Source: Alkaliphilus metalliredigens QYMF
GTDB taxonomy: Bacteria; Bacillota; Clostridia; Peptostreptococcales; Natronincolaceae
DNA: 64,000 bases
Direction of reading: 5' to 3'
Assembly (NCBI RefSeq): GCF_000016985.1
Contig: NC_009633.1
Span: 62,001-126,000, forward strand
Shown here: piece after piece, positions 36,625 through 44,956 of the stretch
Layout: every line of letters starts with the position of its first letter
How positions within the stretch are numbered: position 1 is the first letter of the stretch
Made by a program: the position numbers and the translations under genes
Notes under the pieces: generated by a model
The model's input: only the letters and a program-made list of their open reading frames with translations
The model's database searches: none
What the model was told of the DNA's origin: nothing

Positions 36625-37125
36625 ATGGCAGCAATGATTCGGCATACAGCTAGTGAACCTAAAAAACCTTTTTGGCAGACCATGTTAAAAATAATTGGAG
36701 CCTTATTAGTCATTAATTTATTTGTGGAGCTTACAAACTTTATGCCTAAAAACTATGCCAGTATAGCCAGTGTGATGATATTGTTAATATCTACAGGCCT
36801 TACATCATATTTGATCAATAGAAATTTAGCCAAGTACACATATATACTCATTGAAGATGACTTGATATTCTACAAAGAAATTGGTTCAAAGGAAAAAAAG
36901 GTATTAGATGTGAAGATTTATGACATTCAATGGATTAAGCCCATCCAGGCACTGGATAAACAGGAAAAATGCAACAAAACCTATGGGATCGCCTGCCGCT
37001 TAAAAGGAAAAGGTGTTTACGTAGGACAATATGAAAACGATGGGAAAATCAATCGATTTATTTTTCAGCCCAGCGAAGGATTACTTGAGGAATTACAAAA
37101 ACAGATTACAGTTGCCAATCAGTAG
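36625..37125 (+). CDS. Two-helix membrane protein with C-terminal beta domain
   Basis: 166 residues from the ATG at 36625, preceded by GAGGAG; a TTG at 36592 lacks a ribosome site. Two hydrophobic segments (LKIIGALLVINLFV; ASVMILLISTGLTSYLI) are followed by a ~95-residue soluble region (YTYILIEDDLIFYKEIGSK) rich in beta strands, a pattern like membrane-anchored PH-like domains. Function unknown. Single gene with its own terminator. Confidence 0.6.
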   Translation: MAAMIRHTASEPKKPFWQTMLKIIGALLVINLFVELTNFMPKNYASIASVMILLISTGLTSYLINRNLAKYTYILIEDDLIFYKEIGSKEKKVLDVKIYDIQWIKPIQALDKQEKCNKTYGIACRLKGKGVYVGQYENDGKINRFIFQPSEGLLEELQKQITVANQ

Positions 37126-37142
37126 TGAATAAAGGCTCTAGG

Positions 37143-37168
37143 GAAAGCGTCATAGACGCTTTTTTTAT
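37143..37168 (+). terminator. Intrinsic terminator
   Basis: AAAGCGTC-ATA-GACGCTTT followed by T run. Confidence 0.9.
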
Positions 37169-37266
37169 TGCGAAATTGTACGGAACAATGTACGAGAAGT
37201 CTGAATAATATGGTAAATATAGGGCGATAATCTGGATAGAATCCTAAATAAGGCTGGTGAGACGTA

Positions 37267-37452
37267 ATGGGTGAAGGGTTAAAGTGTTATGTCTGTAATC
37301 GTGAGAACAATACAGGAATTGTTGTCTTAAATGAATACATATGTGGTAGCTGCGAAAAAGAGATGCTCTACATAGAAACAGACCAATTAAAATATGAATT
37401 GTTTAAAAAGAAAATAAAAGAAATATGGAAAAAGGGACTACAGGTATCGTAG
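37267..37452 (+). CDS. gin: Sigma-G inhibitor Gin (CsfB) homologue
   Basis: 61 residues with two CxxC knuckles (CYVCNRE at 7-13 and CGSCEK at 27-32) in a small zinc-binding fold, then a helical tail (LKYELFKKKIKEIWKK). Size, motif spacing and position just before the yaaO-tmk-yaaQ-holB-yaaT block match Bacillus csfB. Gin binds and silences sigma-G (and in Bacillus sigma-E) in the wrong compartment or stage. Its stop codon lies inside the terminator stem. Confidence 0.8.
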   Translation: MGEGLKCYVCNRENNTGIVVLNEYICGSCEKEMLYIETDQLKYELFKKKIKEIWKKGLQVS

Positions 37453-37467
37453 TCCCTCCTATTTTTT
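37432..37467 (+). terminator. Terminator overlapping the end of gin
   Basis: AAGGGACTAC / GTAGTCCCT stem, loop AGGTATC, then TATTTTTTT. The stem contains the TAG stop of gin. Confidence 0.88.
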
Positions 37468-37505
37468 TGTTCGTATTATCTTGCTTTTGCTATGAGGATC
37501 AGTTA

Positions 37506-37682
37506 CTATTTCTTGTGATGGATGCTTATTTTGGTTTTAAAGGTATCAAAGGAAAGCTTTCTTCTTTCGCTCTTCACTTGATCGATTGGAGCCTCCAGCA
37601 TTTCAGCTATCTCAATATCAGACTTTCGACCACCATAAGCGGTTACAAACTCTTTTAAATTTGTAATTCTATCACCATTCAC
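37506..37682 (-). CDS. Small helix-rich protein, possible DNA-binding regulator
   Basis: 58 residues from a GTG with AGGAAGGTGA just upstream. The sequence NLKEFVTAYGGRKSDIEIAE, then MLEAPIDQVKSERRKL, reads like two or three short helices of a helix-turn-helix unit. The perfect inverted repeat at 37707-37725 lies 25 bases upstream and could be its own operator. Not recognised as a named family. Transcribed against gin. Confidence 0.6.
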   Translation of the reverse strand: MNGDRITNLKEFVTAYGGRKSDIEIAEMLEAPIDQVKSERRKLSFDTFKTKISIHHKK

Positions 37683-37706
37683 AGAATCACCTTCCTCATA
37701 TGAAGT

Positions 37707-37725
37707 TAAGACAAATGTTGTCTTA
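37707..37725. promoter_or_regulatory. Perfect inverted repeat, candidate operator
   Basis: TAAGACAA-ATG-TTGTCTTA, 8-bp arms with a 3-base spacer, in the promoter position of the small reverse-strand gene and about 120 bases before the decarboxylase gene. No T run, so an operator is more likely than a terminator. Confidence 0.5.
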
Positions 37726-37845
37726 TCCTTAATTATGCCTCAAAATTGATGTTTTAAACCTTTTTATAAAATAAAATAAAAAAGGAATAAGCGATTGTTT
37801 CTCGAATTAAAATAGAAAGATTAAATCTGAAGGGAGAAAAAGCTC

Positions 37846-39276
37846 ATGAGTGAAGTGCCTATTTTAGATCGGTTGCTACAGTTGCAAAAGCAGGATATCG
37901 TATCCTTTCACGTACCGGGGCATAAAAATGGGAAAATATACCATCAGTTCCCCTATAAAAACTTTACAGATTTTTTAATGCATATCGATACAACTGAGAT
38001 ACCAGGAACCGATAACCTTCACAATCCAAAGGAGATTATTAAAGAGGCACAAGAAAGAGCAAGCCGTGCTTTCCATAGTAAAGAAACTTTTTTTCTAGTT
38101 AATGGAAGCACATCAGGGATATACAGTATGGTGATGGCCTGTACAGAGCCTGGAGATAAAATCATTGTGGATCGGAACTGCCATCAATCAGTGATTAATA
38201 GTACCATTTTAGGAGATCTTAATCCTGTGTACCTCTACCCCGAGATAGAGATAGAGCAAGGAATTAGTCTAGGGGTATCACCTCAAGCAGTAGAACAAAT
38301 GATTCAAGAGCATCTGGATGCAAAGGCAATGATTATCACTTATCCCACCTATCATGGAATTACTTCAGATCTAAAAAAAATCGCTGAGATTGTTCATAAA
38401 TATGATAAAATACTATTAATAGATGAAGCTCACGGAGCACATTTTGGGTTGAGTCAACAACTACCAGCCACAGCACTAGCATGCGGTGCCGACGCTGTTG
38501 TACAAAGTACCCATAAAACCCTACCATCCTTTACACAAAGCTCCATGTTACATATACAGGGAGATCGTATTGATCGCAATAAGCTAAAGACCATGCTACG
38601 AATTCATCAAAGTAGCAGTCCATCCTATTTATTGTTAGCTTCACTAGACTTAGCAACCATGATCTATGATACCCAAGGAAAGTATTTAATGGAACAGTTG
38701 CTACAGCATATTACGTATTTCAAAGCTGAATTAGCAGATATTGAAGGAATTGAGATCTTAGGTGGCGAAAATCATGATGCCACTCGCCTTTGGATTAGTT
38801 TGAAACATTTGGGAGTGACTGGGTATCAATTAGAAAAGCGGCTTCGAGATCAATACCAGATCCAAATGGAGCTAGCAAATATTTACGGAGTTCTTGGGGT
38901 TGCCACCATAGGCAATCAAAGACGAGACTTTGATCGATTGATAAAGGCATTGAAAAACATCGCCCAGGAAAAAGGAAACCAAAGGATCAAGGAGATGCCT
39001 CCCTTTACCTATCGCATTCCAAAACAAGTATTGAGACCTGGGGAAGCATTACACAAAAGAAAAGAAACAATCCCTTTATTAGAAGCCAGGGGACAAATTA
39101 GTGGAGAGTATGTGATTCCATATCCTCCTGGAATTCCTATAGTAATCCCTGGAGAAGTAATTGATAAAGAGATGATACAATATATTGACCTCATGGTACA
39201 AGAGGGAATGGAAATAGTTGGAATGAAAGACGCCAGCTACAAAACAATTCAAATCATCAAGGCAGATGAAATATAG
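37846..39276 (+). CDS. Orn/Lys/Arg decarboxylase family PLP enzyme (YaaO-like)
   Basis: 476 residues. FHVPGHKNGKIY opens the PLP fold; FLVNGSTSGIYSMVMA binds phosphate, LLIDEAHGAHFG and the PLP-lysine motif STHKTLPSFTQSS follow. The C-terminal domain (YPPGIPIVIPGE) is the family's end domain. Such enzymes decarboxylate arginine or lysine. In Bacillus the orthologous position is yaaO, and SpeA is a paralogue, so arginine decarboxylase is possible but unproven. RBS GAAGGGAG. Confidence 0.87.
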   Translation: MSEVPILDRLLQLQKQDIVSFHVPGHKNGKIYHQFPYKNFTDFLMHIDTTEIPGTDNLHNPKEIIKEAQERASRAFHSKETFFLVNGSTSGIYSMVMACTEPGDKIIVDRNCHQSVINSTILGDLNPVYLYPEIEIEQGISLGVSPQAVEQMIQEHLDAKAMIITYPTYHGITSDLKKIAEIVHKYDKILLIDEAHGAHFGLSQQLPATALACGADAVVQSTHKTLPSFTQSSMLHIQGDRIDRNKLKTMLRIHQSSSPSYLLLASLDLATMIYDTQGKYLMEQLLQHITYFKAELADIEGIEILGGENHDATRLWISLKHLGVTGYQLEKRLRDQYQIQMELANIYGVLGVATIGNQRRDFDRLIKALKNIAQEKGNQRIKEMPPFTYRIPKQVLRPGEALHKRKETIPLLEARGQISGEYVIPYPPGIPIVIPGEVIDKEMIQYIDLMVQEGMEIVGMKDASYKTIQIIKADEI

Positions 39277-39365
39277 CGTAGAGAGACAGAATCTAGACAT
39301 CATAAAAAAATAAACCGTCATACCGACTAGATATTTTTTTGGAGATGCCTTAACGAGGTGATACA

Positions 39366-40001
39366 ATGAAAAATGGCCTTTTTATTTCATTTGAAGGTGT
39401 GGATGGAGCAGGCAAAAGTACACAAATCCATTATGCAAAAGATTTTTTTGAAGAAAGAGGATACAAGGTTTCCCTGACAAGGGAGCCCGGTGGGACCAGA
39501 ATTAGTGAGATAATCCGAGAGGCTATTTTAGATCGCACACACCAGGAGATGACACATAGAACGGAAGCATTATTATATGCGGCTTCTAGGGCACAGCATG
39601 TGGAAGAATTCATTTTACCAGCCTTGGCAGAGGGTAGGGTTGTACTTTGCGACCGATTTGTAGATTCAAGCATGGTCTATCAAGGAAGAGGTCGTGGATT
39701 AGGATTTGATGCTGTCAGAAATATTAACCAGTTTGCAACCGGTGGATTGGAACCGGATTTAACAATTTTTTTCAATATTCACCCCCAGGTAAGCTTAGGG
39801 AGAATCAACGTGAAAGAAAAAGGAGACAGATTAGAGCAAGAAAAGATGGCGTTTCATTATACTGTCTATGAAAGTTATCATGATCTAGCTCAAATGAATT
39901 CTAGCCGTATCAAAGTAATTGAAGCCAATCAAGAGGTAGAAAAAATAAAAAGCGAAGTAGAAAAGATTATGACGAATTTACTAAGGAGGGATGAAGCATG
40001 A
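39366..40001 (+). CDS. tmk: Thymidylate kinase
   Basis: 211 residues. P-loop FEGVDGAGKSTQ, dTMP-binding DRFVDSSMVYQGRGRGLG and the arginine of SLTREPGGT are present. It phosphorylates dTMP to dTDP. First of the overlapping set tmk-darA-holB-ricT; its end overlaps darA by 4 bases. Confidence 0.96.
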   Translation: MKNGLFISFEGVDGAGKSTQIHYAKDFFEERGYKVSLTREPGGTRISEIIREAILDRTHQEMTHRTEALLYAASRAQHVEEFILPALAEGRVVLCDRFVDSSMVYQGRGRGLGFDAVRNINQFATGGLEPDLTIFFNIHPQVSLGRINVKEKGDRLEQEKMAFHYTVYESYHDLAQMNSSRIKVIEANQEVEKIKSEVEKIMTNLLRRDEA

Positions 40002-40327
40002 AATTAGTGATTGCCATTGTTCATGATGATGATGTCCATGCACTACTGGATGATTTAACAGCCAATCAATTCCGTGTTACCAAGCTGGCAACAACAGGTG
40101 GATTTTTAAAATCAGGGAATACAACCATTTTAGTAGGAGTAGACGATGATAAGGTAGATGAGGTCATCAGTAGTATCAAAGACAATTGTGAGTCTAGAGA
40201 ACAAATTGCCACATCACCAGCACCGGTTTCAGGAGCCACGGGAGTCTTTATCCCCTATCCGATTGAAGTGAGGGTGGGAGGCGCAACAGTGTTCGTTGTT
40301 GACGTTGAAAAATACGCAAAGCTATAG
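39998..40327 (+). CDS. darA: Cyclic-di-AMP receptor, PII-like (DarA/YaaQ)
   Basis: 109 residues. MKLVIAIVHDDDVHALLDDL, FRVTKLATTGGFLKSGNTT and VGVDDDKVDEVI are the PII-like B-loop and T-loop region, and VEVGGATVFVV-like RVGGATVFVVDVEKY ends it. Members bind c-di-AMP as trimers and act as signalling proteins. The Bacillus gene after this (yaaR) is missing here. Confidence 0.92.
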   Translation: MKLVIAIVHDDDVHALLDDLTANQFRVTKLATTGGFLKSGNTTILVGVDDDKVDEVISSIKDNCESREQIATSPAPVSGATGVFIPYPIEVRVGGATVFVVDVEKYAKL

Positions 40328-40346
40328 AAAGTGAGGACCAGCTTAT

Positions 40347-41336
40347 ATGGCTTTTGAAAATATTGTAGGACAAGCCCATGTGATTAAGCTATTAAAACAA
40401 TCTATCAAGCAAAATACAGTAGGCCATGGTTATATTTTTGAAGGGATAGAAGGGTTAGGAAAGCACTTAGTGGCGTTTGAGTTGGCCAAAGCCCTTTGCT
40501 GTACAGGGACAGGGGATCAGCCCTGCAATCAATGTAATAGCTGTAAAAAGCTAAGCCATCAAAACCACCCCGATGTAATCTGGATTACAGGGGAAGGCTC
40601 TATTAAAATAAATACCATTCGAGATTTACAAAAAGATACACAGCAAAAGCCCTATGAAAGTAGAAAAAAAGTATATATTATTGAAAAAGCAGAAAAAATG
40701 ACAGTACAGGCCCAAAATGCTCTGTTAAAAACCTTAGAGGAGCCACCAAGTTATGTCACATTGATTTTGCTGACAGCTAATAGTCACAGCCTTCTTCCTA
40801 CCATCACATCTCGCTGCCAAATAATCAAATTTCAGCCAGTCCCACTTGATGTGATTCAAGCTTTTCTAATGCTTGAAAAAAATGTAGACTTAGAAAAGGC
40901 TAAGCTCATGGCCACCCTTTCTAATGGTGTAGTTGGAAAGGCATTAAAGCTCCTAGAAGACCCCTCCTTTCAGAACCAGCGGGAAGGATTAATTCAGATA
41001 TCAAAGGATCTTTTTAAAAAGGATAAGGTGGCAGCATTACAAAAGTTTTCATTCTTTGAAGACCATAAAGAAAGTATCGAAGAAATTTTAGAGTTGTATT
41101 TAGTCTGGTATCGTGATTTACTAGTATATAGGGATACACAAAATAAGGTACTGATGTTTAATATAGATCAGGTAGAAGAAATTATATCTCAAAGTAACCG
41201 AATAGATTTAAAGAAAATAAGCAATATTATTTCTATAATAGAAAATACAAAGGAAAATGTCAGACGGAATGTTCAATTCCAATTAAATATAGAAGTGATG
41301 CTGTTAAACATTCAGGAGGTATTGTCGTCATGGTAA
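40347..41336 (+). CDS. holB: DNA polymerase III delta-prime subunit
   Basis: 329 residues, clamp-loader AAA+ fold. GQAHVIKLLKQSIKQN, HGYIFEGIEGLGKH (degenerate P-loop), the four zinc cysteines (CCTGTGDQPCNQCNSC), and AQNALLKTLEEPPSYV with SRCQIIKF. The P-loop lacks the usual GKT/S, as in other delta-prime subunits. Overlaps ricT by 7 bases. Confidence 0.93.
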   Translation: MAFENIVGQAHVIKLLKQSIKQNTVGHGYIFEGIEGLGKHLVAFELAKALCCTGTGDQPCNQCNSCKKLSHQNHPDVIWITGEGSIKINTIRDLQKDTQQKPYESRKKVYIIEKAEKMTVQAQNALLKTLEEPPSYVTLILLTANSHSLLPTITSRCQIIKFQPVPLDVIQAFLMLEKNVDLEKAKLMATLSNGVVGKALKLLEDPSFQNQREGLIQISKDLFKKDKVAALQKFSFFEDHKESIEEILELYLVWYRDLLVYRDTQNKVLMFNIDQVEEIISQSNRIDLKKISNIISIIENTKENVRRNVQFQLNIEVMLLNIQEVLSSW

Positions 41337-42226
41337 CGGTTGTCGGTATTCGGTTCAAAAAAGCAGGGAAAATTTATTACTTTGATCCAACAGAGTTTGA
41401 AGTAAGTAAAAATAAAAATGTAATCGTAGAAACAGTTCGAGGAGTAGAGTTTGGAGAGGTTGTCGTAGGACCTAAGGAAGTATTAGAAGAAGATATCATC
41501 GCCCCATTAAAAAAGGTGATTCGAATTGCCACAGAAGAAGATGAAAAGATTCATGATGAAAATAAGGCAAAAGAAAAGGAAGCCTTTGAAATTTGTATAG
41601 AAAAAGTAGAAAAGCATCAACTGGAAATGAAATTAGTTGATGTGGAATTCACCTTTGATAATAACAAAATTATTTTTTACTTTACAGCTGATGGTAGGGT
41701 TGATTTTAGGGAACTAGTCAAAGATCTAGCCTCTGTTTTTCGAACACGGATTGAACTGAGACAAATTGGCGTGAGGGATGAAGCAAAAATGCTTGGGGGA
41801 ATAGGGCCCTGTGGACGATCACTATGTTGTGCAACCTGGCTAGGGGACTTTGAGCCAGTCTCTATAAAAATGGCCAAAGAGCAAAATCTTTCCCTAAATC
41901 CAGCAAAAATTTCAGGGATTTGTGGACGTTTATTCTGTTGCTTGAAATATGAACATGATATGTATCAGCAAATTCTAGCAAAGCTTCCTGGGACAGGATC
42001 CATTGTATTAACCCCTGACGGAGAAGGGATTGTGCTAGATACAAATGTATTACTAGAGTTAGTCAAGGTAAAGGTTCGGAATGGTGATAATGGAGCAGAA
42101 GAAGTAAAGAGTTACTTCCTACATGATGTGACAAAAATAAAAGTAGTACAAAAGAAAGCCCAGCAGGATGATCTAGAAATTCCTGAGGAGTTGAAGGACG
42201 AACTAAAGAATCTAGAACAAAAATAG
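41330..42226 (+). CDS. ricT: PSP1-domain protein RicT (YaaT)
   Basis: 298 residues. The PSP1 domain has VETVRGVEFGEVVVGPKEV, FYFTADGRVDFRELVKDLA and the cysteine block IGPCGRSLCCATWLG then SGICGRLFCCLKYEHD. In Bacillus, YaaT joins YlbF and YmcA in the Ric complex, which binds Fe-S clusters and directs mRNA maturation and phosphorelay flux. The cysteines that hold the cluster are conserved. Last gene of the tmk unit; yabA, next in Bacillus, is absent. Confidence 0.93.
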   Translation: MVTVVGIRFKKAGKIYYFDPTEFEVSKNKNVIVETVRGVEFGEVVVGPKEVLEEDIIAPLKKVIRIATEEDEKIHDENKAKEKEAFEICIEKVEKHQLEMKLVDVEFTFDNNKIIFYFTADGRVDFRELVKDLASVFRTRIELRQIGVRDEAKMLGGIGPCGRSLCCATWLGDFEPVSIKMAKEQNLSLNPAKISGICGRLFCCLKYEHDMYQQILAKLPGTGSIVLTPDGEGIVLDTNVLLELVKVKVRNGDNGAEEVKSYFLHDVTKIKVVQKKAQQDDLEIPEELKDELKNLEQK

Positions 42227-42234
42227 AAAATATG

Positions 42235-42272
42235 CCTATCTTTACGCAGTTGTCAGTAAAGGTAGGTTTTTC
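42235..42272 (+). terminator. Terminator of the tmk-ricT unit
   Basis: CCTATCTTTAC / GTAAAGGTAGG stem (one G-U pair) and a T run. Confidence 0.88.
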
Positions 42273-42300
42273 TTTGGGTATTTGTTATAATAATAGTAAA

Positions 42301-42320
42301 AGAAGAGAAGAGAAGAGAAG
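42301..42320 (+). repeat. Pentanucleotide tandem repeat
   Basis: Four exact copies of AGAAG, about 10 bases after a TATAAT (42286-42291) and 70 bases before the lipoprotein gene. A candidate for slippage in an untranslated leader. Confidence 0.6.
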
Positions 42321-42392
42321 GTATCTGAAAAGAGAACTAGTCAGTATGATGGTCTATTATCTTTCCCATGCCTAAATGAGAAATGGAGCGAT

Positions 42393-43001
42393 ATGCCAAT
42401 GAAAAAAGGATATAAAAAGGTTCAAATAATGATTTTAATAATGGTATTATTGTTGATCATAGCAGGATGCAGAAGGACTATAGGGCCTGAAGAGGTCGAA
42501 GACAATCAGCCACCTACAGAGCAAGAGATGACTGAAGAGGAAACTCAGGATATAGAAGAAGCGCCAATAGAAGAGGGTCCATTACAATTTACACTAGAAA
42601 ACCAACGGCAAGAAGAGGTAACGTTATCTGAACTAAAAGGAAAGCCCATTTTTTTAACTTTTTGGGTTTCATGGGATGAAGATTCGAAGGAACAACTAGA
42701 GGTATTACATAATCTACAGAGACTCTTAGAAGAAGATGTTAGCTTTGTAGGCGTGAATGCAACTACCTTTGAAACAGCAGAGCATAAGGATATACTGGCG
42801 TATTTAGAAGAACAGGAATATGAATTCCATATTGTATTTGATGATGAAGGCGAAGTTCAAGATGCCTATTATGTAGGGAGTTTTCCCACTACATTTTTGT
42901 TAGATGAGTCAGGTGAAGTGGTGCAGCTTTTCACCACCTTGATGAAAGAGGACAAAATGATAGAGGCATTGGAGCCCGTATTAGAAAAGCTCTTACCTTA
43001 G
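42393..43001 (+). CDS. Thioredoxin-fold (TlpA-like) lipoprotein lacking the CxxC pair
   Basis: 202 residues. The signal segment (residues 10-25) ends in the lipobox IIAGC with the acylated Cys26. A Glu-rich linker (28-65) follows, then an AhpC/TSA-type thioredoxin domain: VTLSELKGKPIFLTFWVSW, with the cis-proline region VGSFPTTFLLDESG. The active site expected as WCxxC reads WDEDSK, so both redox cysteines are missing. It sits outside the membrane and probably binds rather than oxidises its partner. Ends in a terminator that overlaps the stop. Confidence 0.8.
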   Translation: MPMKKGYKKVQIMILIMVLLLIIAGCRRTIGPEEVEDNQPPTEQEMTEEETQDIEEAPIEEGPLQFTLENQRQEEVTLSELKGKPIFLTFWVSWDEDSKEQLEVLHNLQRLLEEDVSFVGVNATTFETAEHKDILAYLEEQEYEFHIVFDDEGEVQDAYYVGSFPTTFLLDESGEVVQLFTTLMKEDKMIEALEPVLEKLLP

Positions 43002-43014
43002 GTAAGAGCTTTTT
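42985..43014 (+). terminator. Terminator overlapping the lipoprotein stop codon
   Basis: Perfect 13-bp stem AAAAGCTCTTACC-TTA-GGTAAGAGCTTTT. Confidence 0.93.
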
Positions 43015-43103
43015 AAATCTTTTTAAATATTTCTTAGAGGATCAAAATAGAGGCTACCTTAAAAAACCAAAGTGCACGAATAAAATAGTGAGGGGGTATA
43101 TCA

Positions 43104-43847
43104 GTGACAAAACTCTTCAAAATCTTGAAAAAGAGAAAGACAATTGAGGAACGAATCCGAGACATTCAAGAAGGAAATGAGGAAGAAAAAAATAGCATCA
43201 TTCAAGAGCACATCCCCTTTATTAAAAAGATCCTGAGCCAGCAGCTAGGAAGGTATATTGAAATAGAGAATGACGATATGTTCAGTATTGGATTAATGGC
43301 CTTCAATGAAGCCATCGATAAATACGAAACCAGCAGAGGTAAATTTCTCTCCTTTGCCGCCATTGTCATCAAAAATCGCTCTATTGACCAGCTAAGAAAA
43401 CAGTCCAGGACTTCAAATGAAGTGATTGTGAGTCAAATGATAGGGGATGATGGTGAGGCATCTAGCACTGATCATATGGCTTCAGTGGAGAGCTTTGAAA
43501 ATCGTGTAGAAGCAAAGGTGGACATGGGAATTTTCATTAAGAGAATGGCAGAATTTCAAGTAACATTAGATGATTTAATCAATGAAGCACCAAGACATAT
43601 GGATACACGACTCAATGCCATTAAAATTGGGAGATATGTACATGAAAATCATCAACTTAAAGAAAAGTTACTACGTCGCAAGAAGCTTCCTACAAGTGAG
43701 CTCATGAAGGAATTAATGGTGTCTAAAAAGGTGGTTCAGGGGAGTCGTAAGTTTATTATAGCCGTTATCCTCATTTTAGATAGTAATTTAGATACAATGA
43801 AAGAATATATTTCCCAAGTTGAAGGGGGGGATTACATTGATGAATAA
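43104..43847 (+). CDS. sigI: RNA polymerase sigma factor SigI
   Basis: 247 residues. Region 2 is visible (EHIPFIKKILSQQLGR, DMFSIGLMAFNEAIDKYE, GKFLSFAAIVIKNRSIDQLR) and the C-terminal SigI-specific helix region (KKLPTSELMKELMVSKKVVQ) binds the -10/-35 elements. SigI responds to heat or cell-wall/polysaccharide signals through membrane anti-sigma factors. GTG start, RBS GAGGGGG. It overlaps rsgI by 8 bases. Confidence 0.92.
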   Translation: MTKLFKILKKRKTIEERIRDIQEGNEEEKNSIIQEHIPFIKKILSQQLGRYIEIENDDMFSIGLMAFNEAIDKYETSRGKFLSFAAIVIKNRSIDQLRKQSRTSNEVIVSQMIGDDGEASSTDHMASVESFENRVEAKVDMGIFIKRMAEFQVTLDDLINEAPRHMDTRLNAIKIGRYVHENHQLKEKLLRRKKLPTSELMKELMVSKKVVQGSRKFIIAVILILDSNLDTMKEYISQVEGGDYIDE

Positions 43848-44865
43848 GGGCTGCGTGATGGAAATAAGAAAGAATACCATGGTGATTATGACCGATGATT
43901 GTCTTTTCACAGAGATCAAGAAAAAAAGGCAAGCTGAGGTTGGAACAGAAATTCTGTTTCATTCTACAGAAATAGTAAATCCTAAAAAGGGAAAAATCCA
44001 GCCATGGATGCTAATGGCAGCTTCAGTTCTGCTAGTCCTTATCACATCTCTTTATGGAATCAATCTATGGCAGATGAATTATCAAGTCCATGCACTATTA
44101 ACAGTTGACATTAATCCCAGCATACAAATGGAAGTCAATGCAAATAATAAAGTCATTAAGGTGACTCCATTAAACGAAGATGCGAAGACCTTGCCCCTAC
44201 AAGAATTAAAGAATCAGTCCGTTGAACTGGCACTAGAAGAGCTTGTAAATCTGTCCAAGGAGCAGGGGTATATTCCTTTTGGAGATGAAAACTATATTCT
44301 GGTTGCCAGGATTTTATTAAAAGAAAGTAAAGCAAATTTAACAGGACTGCAAGCATTGATTGAAATCGGGAAAGAAAGAATTGAACAAACAGCAGTGGAA
44401 CAGGGTGAAAGCATTTCCGTAGTCACAATAGAGGCTGAGGTAGAATCTCTAAAAAAGGCCACAGAGGACAAAATTTCTGTTGGAAAGCTAGAAATGTATG
44501 AGAAGGTTAGGGCCACTACTCCTGAGGATATTGACATGGAAGAGATAAAAGAAAAAAGTATTGGTGAAATGATGAAACAAATTGACAAGGCTCACCCGGT
44601 TTTTGATGAACATCCAGGAAATCAGAAAAAAAACCAGGATCAATTAAAGGAGCACCCCGTTTTCAATGAGCACCCAGGTAATAGGGAAAAGGATAATAAA
44701 CAAGAGCAGCTGGATAAAAAAGATAACCAAGATAGACAAGGTAAGCAAGATGAGAAAAATGAGCAAGGTGAAAAAGTACAGAAAGGGCAAAAGAACCACC
44801 CTGTATTTGAACAACACCCAGGTAATCAGAATAAATCCAGGGGTAAAGGTACAGGCCCCAATTAA
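43840..44865 (+). CDS. rsgI: Anti-sigma-I factor RsgI-type membrane protein
   Basis: 341 residues from the ATG at 43840 (AAGGGGGGG upstream). The cytoplasmic N-domain (GCVMEIRKNTMVIMTDDC) is the SigI-binding RsgI domain. One membrane helix at ~49-72 (WMLMAASVLLVLITSLYG) follows, then an outer domain (LLTVDINPSIQMEVNANN) typical of RsgI. The last ~100 residues are low-complexity and hold three copies of HPVF(D/N/E)(E/Q)HPGN. Proteolysis of the outer domain would release SigI. Confidence 0.9.
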   Translation: MNKGCVMEIRKNTMVIMTDDCLFTEIKKKRQAEVGTEILFHSTEIVNPKKGKIQPWMLMAASVLLVLITSLYGINLWQMNYQVHALLTVDINPSIQMEVNANNKVIKVTPLNEDAKTLPLQELKNQSVELALEELVNLSKEQGYIPFGDENYILVARILLKESKANLTGLQALIEIGKERIEQTAVEQGESISVVTIEAEVESLKKATEDKISVGKLEMYEKVRATTPEDIDMEEIKEKSIGEMMKQIDKAHPVFDEHPGNQKKNQDQLKEHPVFNEHPGNREKDNKQEQLDKKDNQDRQGKQDEKNEQGEKVQKGQKNHPVFEQHPGNQNKSRGKGTGPN

Positions 44866-44956
44866 GCATCAAAAAAATTTATCTCCAAAAGAGGCCCTTA
44901 AAATGTCTTCAGCTCCGTAATATATAGTAACTTAAAATAATAGGAGGTTATATGTA

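Noticed and set aside
37425-37658. Forward 77-codon frame across gin's terminator
   Set aside because: It covers the terminator and is antisense to the small reverse gene, which has a better start.
43840-44920. Alternative 84-codon frame at 44666-44920
   Set aside because: It overlaps the rsgI tail in another frame and is lysine-rich because of the repeat composition.
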